A DNA stretch of 9,124 nucleotides from CAYRHS01 sp964424125 (GTDB lineage: Bacteria; Actinomycetota; Acidimicrobiia; IMCC26256; JAOSJL01): assembly GCA_964424125.1 (NCBI GenBank), contig CAYRHS010000131.1, forward strand, positions 1-9,124. Direction: 5' to 3'. Below are positions 1-5,394 of this stretch, one piece after another. Position 1 is the stretch's first letter, and each line of letters starts with the position of its first letter. Under the pieces are notes generated by a model that was given only the letters and a program-made list of their open reading frames with translations, was not told the origin of the DNA and ran no database searches. The position numbers and the translations under genes are program-made.

Positions 1-182
1 TTGCCGACGAGCGCGCTCCCGAAGAGGAGGATCCCGACCGTGAGCGTGAGCGTTCGCACCAGCTGCGGCCGCTTCTCGGGCTCGTCCTGGGTGAGGATGC
101 GAAAGAAGACGCTCCGGATGAACGGGTCGACGATGATCAGCACCGAGATGATCGCCTGGACGTAGAACTCCCACCCGCTCAT
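1..182 (-). CDS. MarC-family integral membrane protein, N-terminal part (cut by window edge)
   Basis: Reading leftward from an ATG at 182, the first 60 codons give a hydrophobic protein that runs off the left end. Residues 8-20 form a membrane segment leading into VDPF, followed by a polar stretch with charged residues (about 30-45) and a second hydrophobic segment (LTVGILLFG) near residues 49-57. This order, with a DPF motif at the end of helix 1, matches the MarC/UPF0056 family of multi-pass inner-membrane proteins, which usually have about 200 residues. The family's transport role is not established, and it was wrongly linked to antibiotic resistance in the past. There is no good Shine-Dalgarno sequence. 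Instead a TAGGCT box ends 9 bases before the ATG, which suggests a leaderless or very short-leader transcript. The family call rests on a third of the protein. Confidence 0.68.
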   Translation of the reverse strand, partial: MSGWEFYVQAIISVLIIVDPFIRSVFFRILTQDEPEKRPQLVRTLTLTVGILLFGSALVG

Positions 183-191
183 CGACCGGGG

Positions 192-197
192 AGCCTA
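192..197 (-). promoter_or_regulatory. -10 box (TAGGCT) for the MarC-family gene
   Basis: On the minus strand TAGGCT ends 9 bases before the ATG at 182. It fits the actinobacterial TANNNT -10 consensus and would put the transcript start at or next to the start codon. No -35 box is visible. The same arrangement recurs at three other genes in this window. Confidence 0.4.
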
Positions 198-248
198 GGC
201 CGGCTGCGGTCGGCGTCCGCGTGGATCGGACCGCTCCGGGTCGGGGTC

Positions 249-521
249 TCAGGCCCGCCCTTCGTCGGGCTCGCGCCCCGACTCGGCCTCGAGGTCGGGT
301 TCGAGGATGTCCCCGGCTCGGTGTCCGCTCCCGAGGTCGTCGATCGTGCAGGTCACGCCCTCGCCGCTCTCGGACCAACGATCCGCGACCTCGCGCGCCG
401 CCGCCTCGGACTCGCAGAGCTCTCGGTGGATCAGCTCGCCATCGCGATGGACGAGCACCCGGATGGTGGGCGCGGCGCCGCCGTACTCGACGTCGCTCGC
501 GTCGTCTCGCTCGTGACCCAT
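249..521 (-). CDS. Conserved-looking small protein of unknown function
   Basis: The 90-residue product is acidic, with no signal peptide or membrane segment. It has a short disordered N-terminus, then two predicted beta-strands (IRVLVHRDG, ELIHRELC) and a helix rich in Ala/Glu (SEAAAREVADRWSE), then a further strand (GVTCTIDDL), and an acidic, probably disordered tail. I do not recognise the family. The ATG at 521 is preferred: GGGGGT stands about 6 bases upstream. A GTG directly before it (524) would add one residue. It lies between the acyl-CoA dehydrogenase gene (73-base gap) and the MarC gene (66-base gap), all on the same strand, but each seems to have its own -10 box. Codon use is typical of the region (G/C at third positions), which supports coding. 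Function unknown. Confidence 0.68.
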   Translation of the reverse strand: MGHERDDASDVEYGGAAPTIRVLVHRDGELIHRELCESEAAAREVADRWSESGEGVTCTIDDLGSGHRAGDILEPDLEAESGREPDEGRA

Positions 522-551
522 CACTGACCCCCGTCTCGCTCGATGCGTGCG

Positions 552-557
552 ACGCTA
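552..557 (-). promoter_or_regulatory. Candidate -10 box (TAGCGT) for the 90-residue protein gene
   Basis: On the minus strand TAGCGT lies about 30 bases before the ATG at 521, between the end of the acyl-CoA dehydrogenase gene and this gene. A start 6-7 bases downstream would give a leader of about 24 bases that includes the GGGGGT ribosome-binding sequence. It matches TANNNT only; no -35 box is seen. Confidence 0.3.
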
Positions 558-597
558 CGCGCAACCGGCCAACCGCGGGAAACGTCCGCTGCCCGCG

Positions 598-1806
598 CTA
601 CTTGATGTGGACGCCGGAGACGGCCCGGGACACCACCAGGCGCTGGATCTCGGACGTGCCCTCGAAAAGCGTGTAGATCTTCGAGTCCCGATGCCACTGC
701 TCGACCGGGTAGTCGCGGATGTAGCCGTAGCCGCCGAGGATCTGGATCGCCTGCTCAGTGGCCCACACCGCGACCTCTCCGGCCTTCAGCTTGGACATCG
801 AGCCTTCGCCGGCCTCGAACTTCTTGCCGGTGGCCGCCATCCAGCACGCGCGCCAGACGAGCAGCCGGGCGGCGTCGATCTCCATCTTCATGTCGGCGAG
901 CTTGAACGCGATCGCCTGGTTCTCGATGATCTTGCGCCCGAACTGCTCGCGTTCCTTCGCGTAGTCGAGCGCGTACTCGTACGCGGCACGCGCGATGCCG
1001 AGGGCCTGCGCGCCCACGAGAGGACGACTGGCCTCGAAGGTGCTCATCGCGGCCTGGGTCTTGGTGCTCTTGCCCTCGCGCGCGCGCGCGAGCCGCTGCT
1101 CGAGCTTCTCCTCGCCACCGAGCAGGCACTCACTCGGGAGACGGACGTCGTCGAGGACGACCTCGGCCGTGTGGGACGCCCGGATCCCCATCTTCTTTTC
1201 CTTCTTGCCCATCGACAGGCCCGGTGTGTTGGGCGGGACGACGAAGGAGGCGTGACCCCGGGCGCGAAGCTCCGGATCGACGCTCGCGACGATGACGTGG
1301 ATGTCGGCGATGCCGCCGTTGGTGATGAAGACCTTCTGGCCGTTCAGCACCCAGTCGTCACCGTCCTTCTTGGCGGTCGTGCGCAGGCTCGAGACGTCGG
1401 AGCCGGCACCGGGCTCGGTCACCCCGAACGCGGCGAGCTTGATGTCGTCGGGGGTCCCGAAGCACTGCGGCACCCATTCCTCGATCTGCTCGGGCGTCCC
1501 GTTGCCGACGATGCCCGACACACCGAGGGTGGTACCGAAGATCGCGAGCGCGATCCCGGCATCGCCCCAGCACATCTCCTCGCTCACCACCGGGAACGTG
1601 AGCCCGGTGGGGTCGCTGAAGAAGTTGGCGATCGCCTCCCAGGAGTAGAGGCCGATCTTTGCCGCCTCCTCGATGACGGGCCAGGGGGTCTCCTCCGACT
1701 CGTCGTACTCCCGGGCGACCGGCCGAATGACGTTCTCGGCGAAGTCGTGGACCCACTTCTGGATCTGCAGCTGGTCCTCGTTCAGCTCGAGGGAGAACTC
1801 GGTCAT
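598..1806 (-). CDS. Acyl-CoA dehydrogenase (FAD-dependent)
   Basis: A full-length 402-residue acyl-CoA dehydrogenase, the flavoenzyme that makes the alpha,beta double bond in acyl-CoA thioesters and passes electrons to electron-transfer flavoprotein. The N-terminal helical domain covers residues 1-125, the beta domain about 126-235 and the C-terminal helical domain 255-402. Visible motifs are VTEPGAGSD (129-137, family signature 1), the FAD-contacting ITNGG (161-165), REQFGR (286-291), QILGGYGY (355-362) and FEGTSEIQR (381-389). Glu382 sits at the position of the catalytic base of medium-chain-type enzymes. Residues 230-250 carry a charged stretch rich in Lys/Arg/Glu, longer than the usual linker before the conserved ASRPLVGAQALG segment. 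GAGGAG stands 6 bases before the ATG at 1806, so the start is firm. Substrate chain length or a steroid substrate cannot be told from the sequence. A palindrome upstream suggests repressor control. Confidence 0.96.
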   Translation of the reverse strand: MTEFSLELNEDQLQIQKWVHDFAENVIRPVAREYDESEETPWPVIEEAAKIGLYSWEAIANFFSDPTGLTFPVVSEEMCWGDAGIALAIFGTTLGVSGIVGNGTPEQIEEWVPQCFGTPDDIKLAAFGVTEPGAGSDVSSLRTTAKKDGDDWVLNGQKVFITNGGIADIHVIVASVDPELRARGHASFVVPPNTPGLSMGKKEKKMGIRASHTAEVVLDDVRLPSECLLGGEEKLEQRLARAREGKSTKTQAAMSTFEASRPLVGAQALGIARAAYEYALDYAKEREQFGRKIIENQAIAFKLADMKMEIDAARLLVWRACWMAATGKKFEAGEGSMSKLKAGEVAVWATEQAIQILGGYGYIRDYPVEQWHRDSKIYTLFEGTSEIQRLVVSRAVSGVHIK

Positions 1807-1812
1807 CGTTCG

Positions 1813-1818
1813 CTCCTC
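1813..1818 (-). promoter_or_regulatory. Ribosome binding site of the acyl-CoA dehydrogenase gene
   Basis: Minus-strand GAGGAG, 6 bases before the ATG at 1806. It is one of only two strong Shine-Dalgarno sequences in the window and fixes this start. It contrasts with the leaderless-type starts of several other genes here. Confidence 0.8.
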
Positions 1819-1851
1819 GGTGCCGACTCCGCGCGAGCCGGCTCGACGAAG

Positions 1852-1865
1852 TTACTGAGTAGTAA
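1852..1865. promoter_or_regulatory. 14-bp palindromic operator candidate (TTACT-N4-AGTAA)
   Basis: A perfect 5-bp inverted repeat, TTACT and AGTAA, with a 4-base spacer, in a short AT-rich patch of otherwise about 70% GC DNA. It lies 45 bases upstream of the acyl-CoA dehydrogenase ATG, where a repressor could block transcription. TetR-type regulators of fatty-acid and acyl-CoA genes in actinomycetes commonly use dyads of this size, but I cannot name the regulator and none is encoded in the window. A short direct repeat (GTACC at 1866-1870 and 1874-1878) lies beside it. Confidence 0.5.
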
Positions 1866-2111
1866 GTACCAATGTACCGCACCGGGCGCTCACCTGTCGC
1901 CCGAGCGCTCTCCACCTTGCAGGACAACGGTCTTCTCGCCACGTGCCGTGCCGTGACGGCGTCCCGGATCGGTCGAGCTGCAGCCCCTGCTCGGGGTCTT
2001 CCCGCGCGAGCACCGAGCAGCCGTCGTGGGCCTTCGACCCTCTCGGCGGGCGCGATCTGCCCTACCGGAACCCCAGCGCTCCGACGACCCTGGTGCAGGG
2101 TTGCCCGGCAT

Positions 2112-2556
2112 TACTGCACCCGGTGCGGCACCCAGCTCGAGCCGGGAACCCATATCCCCGCGATGGAGCCGGGTGCGGGGTGGTGGCGCTCGCACGACGA
2201 CGAGGCTGCGGACGACACGACCACCACGAGCACGACGACGACCGTCCCGCCAACGACCATCCCGACGACGACCGGCGCCGCCCCTGACGGAGCCGCCACC
2301 GCTCACGAGCCCGGAGGAGGCGCTCGGCGGCTACCTGTCGGGGCTCGGGTTGACCTACATCGGTGACTGTGACCTCGCCGACCTCGACACCGACCTCGGA
2401 ACGTGGTGCTCGAAGCTGGTCGAGGACCGCGGCGTGGAGCGCGTCTACCTGGTGGGCGAGACGTTCACGGGCGGCGGGATGCAGGTCCTGCTCGGCCAGA
2501 CCGAGACGGGTTGGGCCGTGGTCTCGGTGACCGAGAGCGACGGCTCCGGCGTGTGA
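2112..2556 (+). pseudogene. Frameshifted gene: partial zinc ribbon + Thr-rich linker + LGLTYxGDCD domain
   Basis: Two adjacent frames hold parts of one protein. In the first frame (from 2112) YCTRCGTQLEPG resembles the first knuckle of a zinc ribbon, followed by an acidic DDEAADD and a Thr/Pro linker (about 2208-2280) of the type that joins a membrane or cytoplasmic module to an outside domain. That frame then degenerates and stops at 2366. In the next frame, from about 2285, the sequence becomes SPEEALGGYLSGLGLTYIGDCD, then WCS, RVYLVGETF and WAVVSV, ending at the TGA 2554-2556. This C-terminal part aligns with residues about 85-156 of the intact protein at 6381-6887, including both cysteines. 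The frames would join if one base were removed from the CCCC run at 2281-2284. The second zinc-ribbon CxxC pair, a membrane helix and a clear start codon (CAT precedes the TAC) are missing, so more than one lesion is likely. A shift from sequencing error cannot be excluded. An ATG at 2026 opens the second frame but gives only Arg-rich nonsense before 2290. Confidence 0.6.
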
Positions 2557-2560
2557 CCCG

Positions 2561-2566
2561 TAGCCT
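2561..2566 (+). promoter_or_regulatory. -10 box (TAGCCT) for the 93-residue protein / hydrolase cluster
   Basis: TAGCCT ends 7 bases before the GTG at 2574, the distance expected if transcription starts on the start codon. No -35 box is visible. This placement is the reason for choosing GTG 2574 over the upstream in-frame GTG at 2553. Confidence 0.42.
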
Positions 2567-2573
2567 GTCCACC

Positions 2574-2855
2574 GTGGCGACGATCGAGGTCGAGGCGCGG
2601 GAGGACGCGACCTTCGTCGTGACCGTGCGCGACGACGTCGACACGCGTCACGAGGTGTCCGTCGACGAGCAGACCGTGCGCAAGCTCGGGGTCGAGGCGG
2701 TCGATCGCACTCGGCTCGTCGAAGCGTCCTTCGACTTCCTCCTCGAACGCGAGCCGAATACCTCGATCCTGCCCTCCTTCGAGCTGTCGGTGATCGGCCG
2801 CTACTTCCCCGAGTACCCGCGGGCCATCGCCGAACGGCTGGGCCGACGCTCGTGA
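2574..2855 (+). CDS. Conserved actinobacterial small protein, function unknown
   Basis: A 93-residue cytosolic-looking protein. The N-terminal half has three short strands (TIEVEARED, TFVVTVRDD, RHEVSVDE), followed by a helical part (TVRKLGVEAVDRTRLVEASFDFLLERE) and a conserved-looking C-terminus with LPSFELSVIGRYFPEYP. From memory, similar proteins with an SVIGRYFPEY ending occur widely in actinomycetes, with no known role. GTG 2574 is chosen because a TAGCCT box ends 7 bases before it. A GTG at 2553, overlapping the stop of the preceding broken gene as GTGA, would add seven residues. The stop overlaps the hydrolase start by 4 bases, so the two are probably cotranscribed and translationally coupled. 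No catalytic motif is visible. Confidence 0.8.
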   Translation: MATIEVEAREDATFVVTVRDDVDTRHEVSVDEQTVRKLGVEAVDRTRLVEASFDFLLEREPNTSILPSFELSVIGRYFPEYPRAIAERLGRRS

Positions 2856-3751
2856 GCCCCAAGCACCCGCACATCGAGGAACCCGAGCTCCACGAGCTCC
2901 CTGACGGACGAGCCCTCTCGTACTCCGAGTACGGCGACCCGAACGGCACGCCCGTCCTCTACTTCCACGGTGGTCCCGGGTCGCGCTTCGACGGCCGGAT
3001 CTTCGCCGACGCGGCGCAACGGACCTCCACCCGGCTGGTCGCACCCGATCGACCCGGCATCGGCTCCTCCGATTTCCAGCCCGACCGGACGCTGCTCGAC
3101 TGGCCAACGGATGTGACGTCCCTTGCCGACGCGCTCGGCTTCGACCGCTTCGCCGTGATGGGGTGGAGCGAGGGTGGCGCGTGGGCACTCGCCTGTGCGG
3201 CCGCCATCCCGGAGCGGCTCACCACGGCGATGAATGTGGCGGGCGGGAACTACGGCGCCGTCGATCCCGAGGGGACCCTGGCGTTGATGGATGCAGCCGA
3301 TCGCCTCGGCGGCAAGCTCGCGCTCCACTTCGGCCCCGGCCTGCGCATGATGTATGCGGCCATCGAGGTGATGGTCGACCATGCCCCGAACCGCTACCTC
3401 GAGACGACCCGCGAGCACGTCTGCGATGCGGATCGGAAGGCGCTCGACGACCCGCTGGTCGCGGCCACGTTCGTCGCGTCAGCGCAGGAGTGCTTCCGAC
3501 AGGGTGCGAAAGGCCTCGCCCACGACGCGACGCAGCTCTACCTGCCGTGGCCCTTCGACGTCCACGACATCGACATGACGGTGCACTTCGTGCAGGGCAG
3601 CGCCGACACGCTCGTGCCGCCCGAGATCAATCGCCGCGTCGCCGACGCGATGCCCCACGTGGTGTGGCACGAGTTCCCGGACGAGGGCCACCTCGTTCCC
3701 GTGACCCACGCCGAGGAGCTCCTGACCATCCTGACCGACGCGTCCGGCTGA
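2852..3751 (+). CDS. Alpha/beta-fold hydrolase
   Basis: A 299-residue alpha/beta hydrolase, complete and of normal length. Residues 35-43 (VLYFHGGPG) form strand 3 and the oxyanion loop with HGGPG. Residues 64-72 (APDRPGIGS) are the usual second landmark. The nucleophile elbow is GWSEGG at 104-109, with Ser106 as nucleophile. VQGSADTLVPPE (248-258) supplies the acid Asp252, and FPDEGHLVP (275-283) supplies His280. Residues about 130-235 form the cap region. The triad is intact, so the enzyme should be active on an ester, lactone, thioester or similar bond; the HGGPG type does not fix the substrate. It starts at a GTG that overlaps the stop of the preceding gene (GTGA, 2852-2855) and ends 50 bases before the thiolase-like gene. 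The context suggests a role in lipid or carboxylic-acid breakdown. Confidence 0.93.
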   Translation: MSPKHPHIEEPELHELPDGRALSYSEYGDPNGTPVLYFHGGPGSRFDGRIFADAAQRTSTRLVAPDRPGIGSSDFQPDRTLLDWPTDVTSLADALGFDRFAVMGWSEGGAWALACAAAIPERLTTAMNVAGGNYGAVDPEGTLALMDAADRLGGKLALHFGPGLRMMYAAIEVMVDHAPNRYLETTREHVCDADRKALDDPLVAATFVASAQECFRQGAKGLAHDATQLYLPWPFDVHDIDMTVHFVQGSADTLVPPEINRRVADAMPHVVWHEFPDEGHLVPVTHAEELLTILTDASG

Positions 3752-3766
3752 CCGGCTCGCCGCCGC

Positions 3767-3772
3767 TACGCT
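3767..3772 (+). promoter_or_regulatory. Candidate -10 box (TACGCT) upstream of the thiolase-like gene
   Basis: TACGCT lies in the 50-base gap after the hydrolase and ends 8 bases before an in-frame GTG at 3781. It would give either a leaderless message starting at GTG 3781 or a 21-base leader carrying GGGAGAG before ATG 3802. It would let the thiolase/DUF35 genes be transcribed apart from the hydrolase. Confidence 0.38.
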
Positions 3773-3801
3773 CCGCCGCCGTGGCGGGAGAGAGACACTG
3801 G

Positions 3802-4971
3802 ATGCCGGCGCAGGCCGCCATCGTCGGGATCGGCGAGACCGACTACGTGCGGGGCTCGCCGCAGCTCCCGGTGGAGATGATGCTCGCGGCCGCCACCGAC
3901 GCCCTGGCTGACGCGGGGCTCGAACCCTCCGAGCTCGACGGGATCATGCCTCCGCCCGGCTACACGACCACCGAGGAGCTCGCCGCCGAGCTGGGCGTGA
4001 GCGACGTCGCGTGGTCGGCGACTGTCCACATGGGGGGCGCGAGCCCGGTCGCGGCGCTCGGGCACGCCGCGGGCGCGGTCACCGCCGGGCTCGCCCGGCA
4101 CGTGCTCGTCGTCGCGGGCTGGAACGGCTACTCGGCCTTCCGCCCCCGACCCGGCGTCCCCGTGCCCCGACGCGGACTCGACGCCAATGCCGTCGGGGAC
4201 ACCGTCCTCGACTTCTACCTTCCGTACGGCGCGCGCAGCGCACCGCAGTTCTACGGATGGATCGCCACTCGCTACCAACAGAGCTACGACGTGCCCGCCA
4301 CCGACGCGGGGGAGGTCGCACTCGCGTGCCGTGCCCACGCTCGGCGCAATCCGCGCGCGCTCATGCGCGGCAAGCCGCTGACGATGGAGGAGTACCTCGC
4401 CGCGCCCTGGGTCTCGGAGCCGTTCCGGCTCTACGACTGCTGCCTCGAGACCGACGGAGCGGCTGCCGTGGTGGTGACGTCGACAGAACGGGCCCGGGAC
4501 CTGCAGCGTTCGCCCGTCCTCGTGCTGGGTGCGGCGGAGGGGCACCCCTACCCGGCAGACGATCTCACGAACCGTGACGACCTCTTGCACATCGGGCTCC
4601 ACGATGCCGCTCCGCGCGCGTTCGCCCGCGCCGGCATCTCGGCCGCGGACCTCGACTTCCTGGAGGTCTACGACGCGTTCACCTGGACCGTGCTGCTCCA
4701 GCTCGAGGCACTCGGCCTCTGCGACCGGGGGGAGGCGGGCGCGTTCGTGCGTGACGGCCGTCTCGGTCCCGGTGGCGCGCTGCCGTGCAACACGCACGGC
4801 GGCTTGCTCTCGCAGGGGCACATGTGGGGCCTCAACCACCTCGCGGAGGCCACGCGCCAGCTCCGCCACGAGGCCGGGGACGCGCAGGTCACCGACGCCG
4901 AGCTCGGGCTGGTCACCGGGTGGGGTGACTTCGGGGACGGCAGCATCGTGATCCTGGCCCGGAACCGCTGA
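3802..4971 (+). CDS. Thiolase-superfamily / lipid-transfer (Ltp-like) protein lacking the nucleophilic Cys
   Basis: A 389-residue protein of the thiolase fold, of the SCP-x/nonspecific lipid-transfer type. It begins AAIVGIGETDY (5-15), typical of this branch. Where classical thiolases carry the acyl-accepting cysteine there is HMGGAS (76-81), so ordinary Claisen cleavage through an acyl-enzyme looks impossible. Other landmarks are LETDGAAAVVV (215-225), EVYDAF (288-293, Tyr290), NTHGGLLSQGHMWG (330-343, His332 and His340) and a glycine-rich C-terminus GWGDFGDGS (373-381). In Ltp2-type retro-aldolases, which release a short acyl-CoA from steroid side chains, the cysteine is also absent and tyrosines are implicated. 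That reaction is an inference here. The DUF35 partner follows 9 bases on, as in known Ltp2-DUF35 and ketosteroid complexes. ATG 3802 has GGGAGAG upstream. GTG 3781, 8 bases after a -10 box, would add seven residues and is a real alternative. Confidence 0.9.
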   Translation: MPAQAAIVGIGETDYVRGSPQLPVEMMLAAATDALADAGLEPSELDGIMPPPGYTTTEELAAELGVSDVAWSATVHMGGASPVAALGHAAGAVTAGLARHVLVVAGWNGYSAFRPRPGVPVPRRGLDANAVGDTVLDFYLPYGARSAPQFYGWIATRYQQSYDVPATDAGEVALACRAHARRNPRALMRGKPLTMEEYLAAPWVSEPFRLYDCCLETDGAAAVVVTSTERARDLQRSPVLVLGAAEGHPYPADDLTNRDDLLHIGLHDAAPRAFARAGISAADLDFLEVYDAFTWTVLLQLEALGLCDRGEAGAFVRDGRLGPGGALPCNTHGGLLSQGHMWGLNHLAEATRQLRHEAGDAQVTDAELGLVTGWGDFGDGSIVILARNR

Positions 4972-4980
4972 GCGGCCCTC

Positions 4981-5394
4981 GTGACGGACGACGCCGCCCC
5001 GCGCACGTTGCCCGACCCGGTGGGGCTGAACGCGGAGTTCTATCGACGCTGCGCGGCGGGCGAGCTCCGGTTCCAGCGCTGCGCGAGCTGCGGCCGCTGG
5101 CGGCATCCGCCCCGCCATCGATGCGCGTCGTGTGGCTCGGAATCGTGGAGCTGGGAGCGGTCGTCGATGCGCGGTCGGGTCTTCACCTGGACCGTCTCGC
5201 ACCGCCCCTTCGATCCGCACTTCGCCGACGAGCTGCCGTACGCGATCGTCGTCGTCGAGACCGACGAGGGGGTTCGCGTGGTCGGCAATCCTCGAGGCAT
5301 CCCCGTCGCCGAGCTCGCGCTGGACCTTCCCGTTGCACTTCACCTGGACCGCGTACGCGACGATCTGGCCTTGATCCGGATCGGACCTGCGTGA
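4981..5394 (+). CDS. DUF35 zinc-ribbon / OB-fold protein, partner of the thiolase-like protein
   Basis: A 137-residue protein with the standard DUF35 layout. An N-terminal helix (FYRRCAAGELRFQRC) leads to a rubredoxin-like zinc ribbon with Cys34, Cys37, Cys48 and Cys51 (CASC...CASC). An OB-fold beta-barrel follows from about residue 62 to the end (GRVFTWTVSHRPF, PYAIVVVETDEGVRVVGN). All four metal-binding cysteines are present. Such proteins bind and support thiolase-fold partners, in some cases presenting the acyl-CoA or completing the active-site channel; the best known are ChsH2-type and Ltp2-associated DUF35 domains. The gene begins at a GTG 9 bases after the thiolase-like stop and overlaps the next gene by GTGA, so it sits firmly within an operon. 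No catalytic residues of its own are expected. Confidence 0.92.
   Translation: MTDDAAPRTLPDPVGLNAEFYRRCAAGELRFQRCASCGRWRHPPRHRCASCGSESWSWERSSMRGRVFTWTVSHRPFDPHFADELPYAIVVVETDEGVRVVGNPRGIPVAELALDLPVALHLDRVRDDLALIRIGPA

Larger units (their letters stand above)
1807..2111. other. Intergenic region without a convincing gene
   Basis: About 305 bases between the divergently placed acyl-CoA dehydrogenase and the broken zinc-ribbon gene. The left end holds the dehydrogenase ribosome-binding site and the palindrome. Open frames run through the rest, but their products are Arg/Pro/Ala-rich with no domain pattern. Two inverted repeats are visible: an 8-bp stem CTGCTCGG/CCGAGCAG (1987-1994 and 2013-2020, 18-base loop), and a 6-bp stem ACCCTG/CAGGGT with a 3-base loop (2087-2092 and 2096-2101) just before the broken gene. 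Neither has a T-tract, so I do not call terminators. The region may hold the lost 5' end and promoter of the broken gene. Confidence 0.55.

Noticed and set aside
547..1956. Long open plus-strand frame (469 codons) opposite the acyl-CoA dehydrogenase
   Set aside because: It is the antisense of a gene with clear catalytic motifs. The product is Leu/Arg/Asp-rich without domain order, as expected from GC-rich DNA where stops are rare.
1987..2020. 8-bp inverted repeat as a terminator
   Set aside because: The loop is 18 bases and no T-tract follows on either strand; such repeats are frequent by chance at this GC content.
2026..2290. ATG-initiated 5' extension of the GDCD-domain frame
   Set aside because: This part is Arg/Pro/Ser-rich out-of-frame reading of the zinc-ribbon and Thr-linker codons; only the part after about 2290 looks like protein.
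2111..2299. Minus-strand frame with a Val-rich, membrane-like segment
   Set aside because: The Val run is the mirror of the Thr (ACC/ACG) linker codons on the plus strand, so it is not a real membrane helix.
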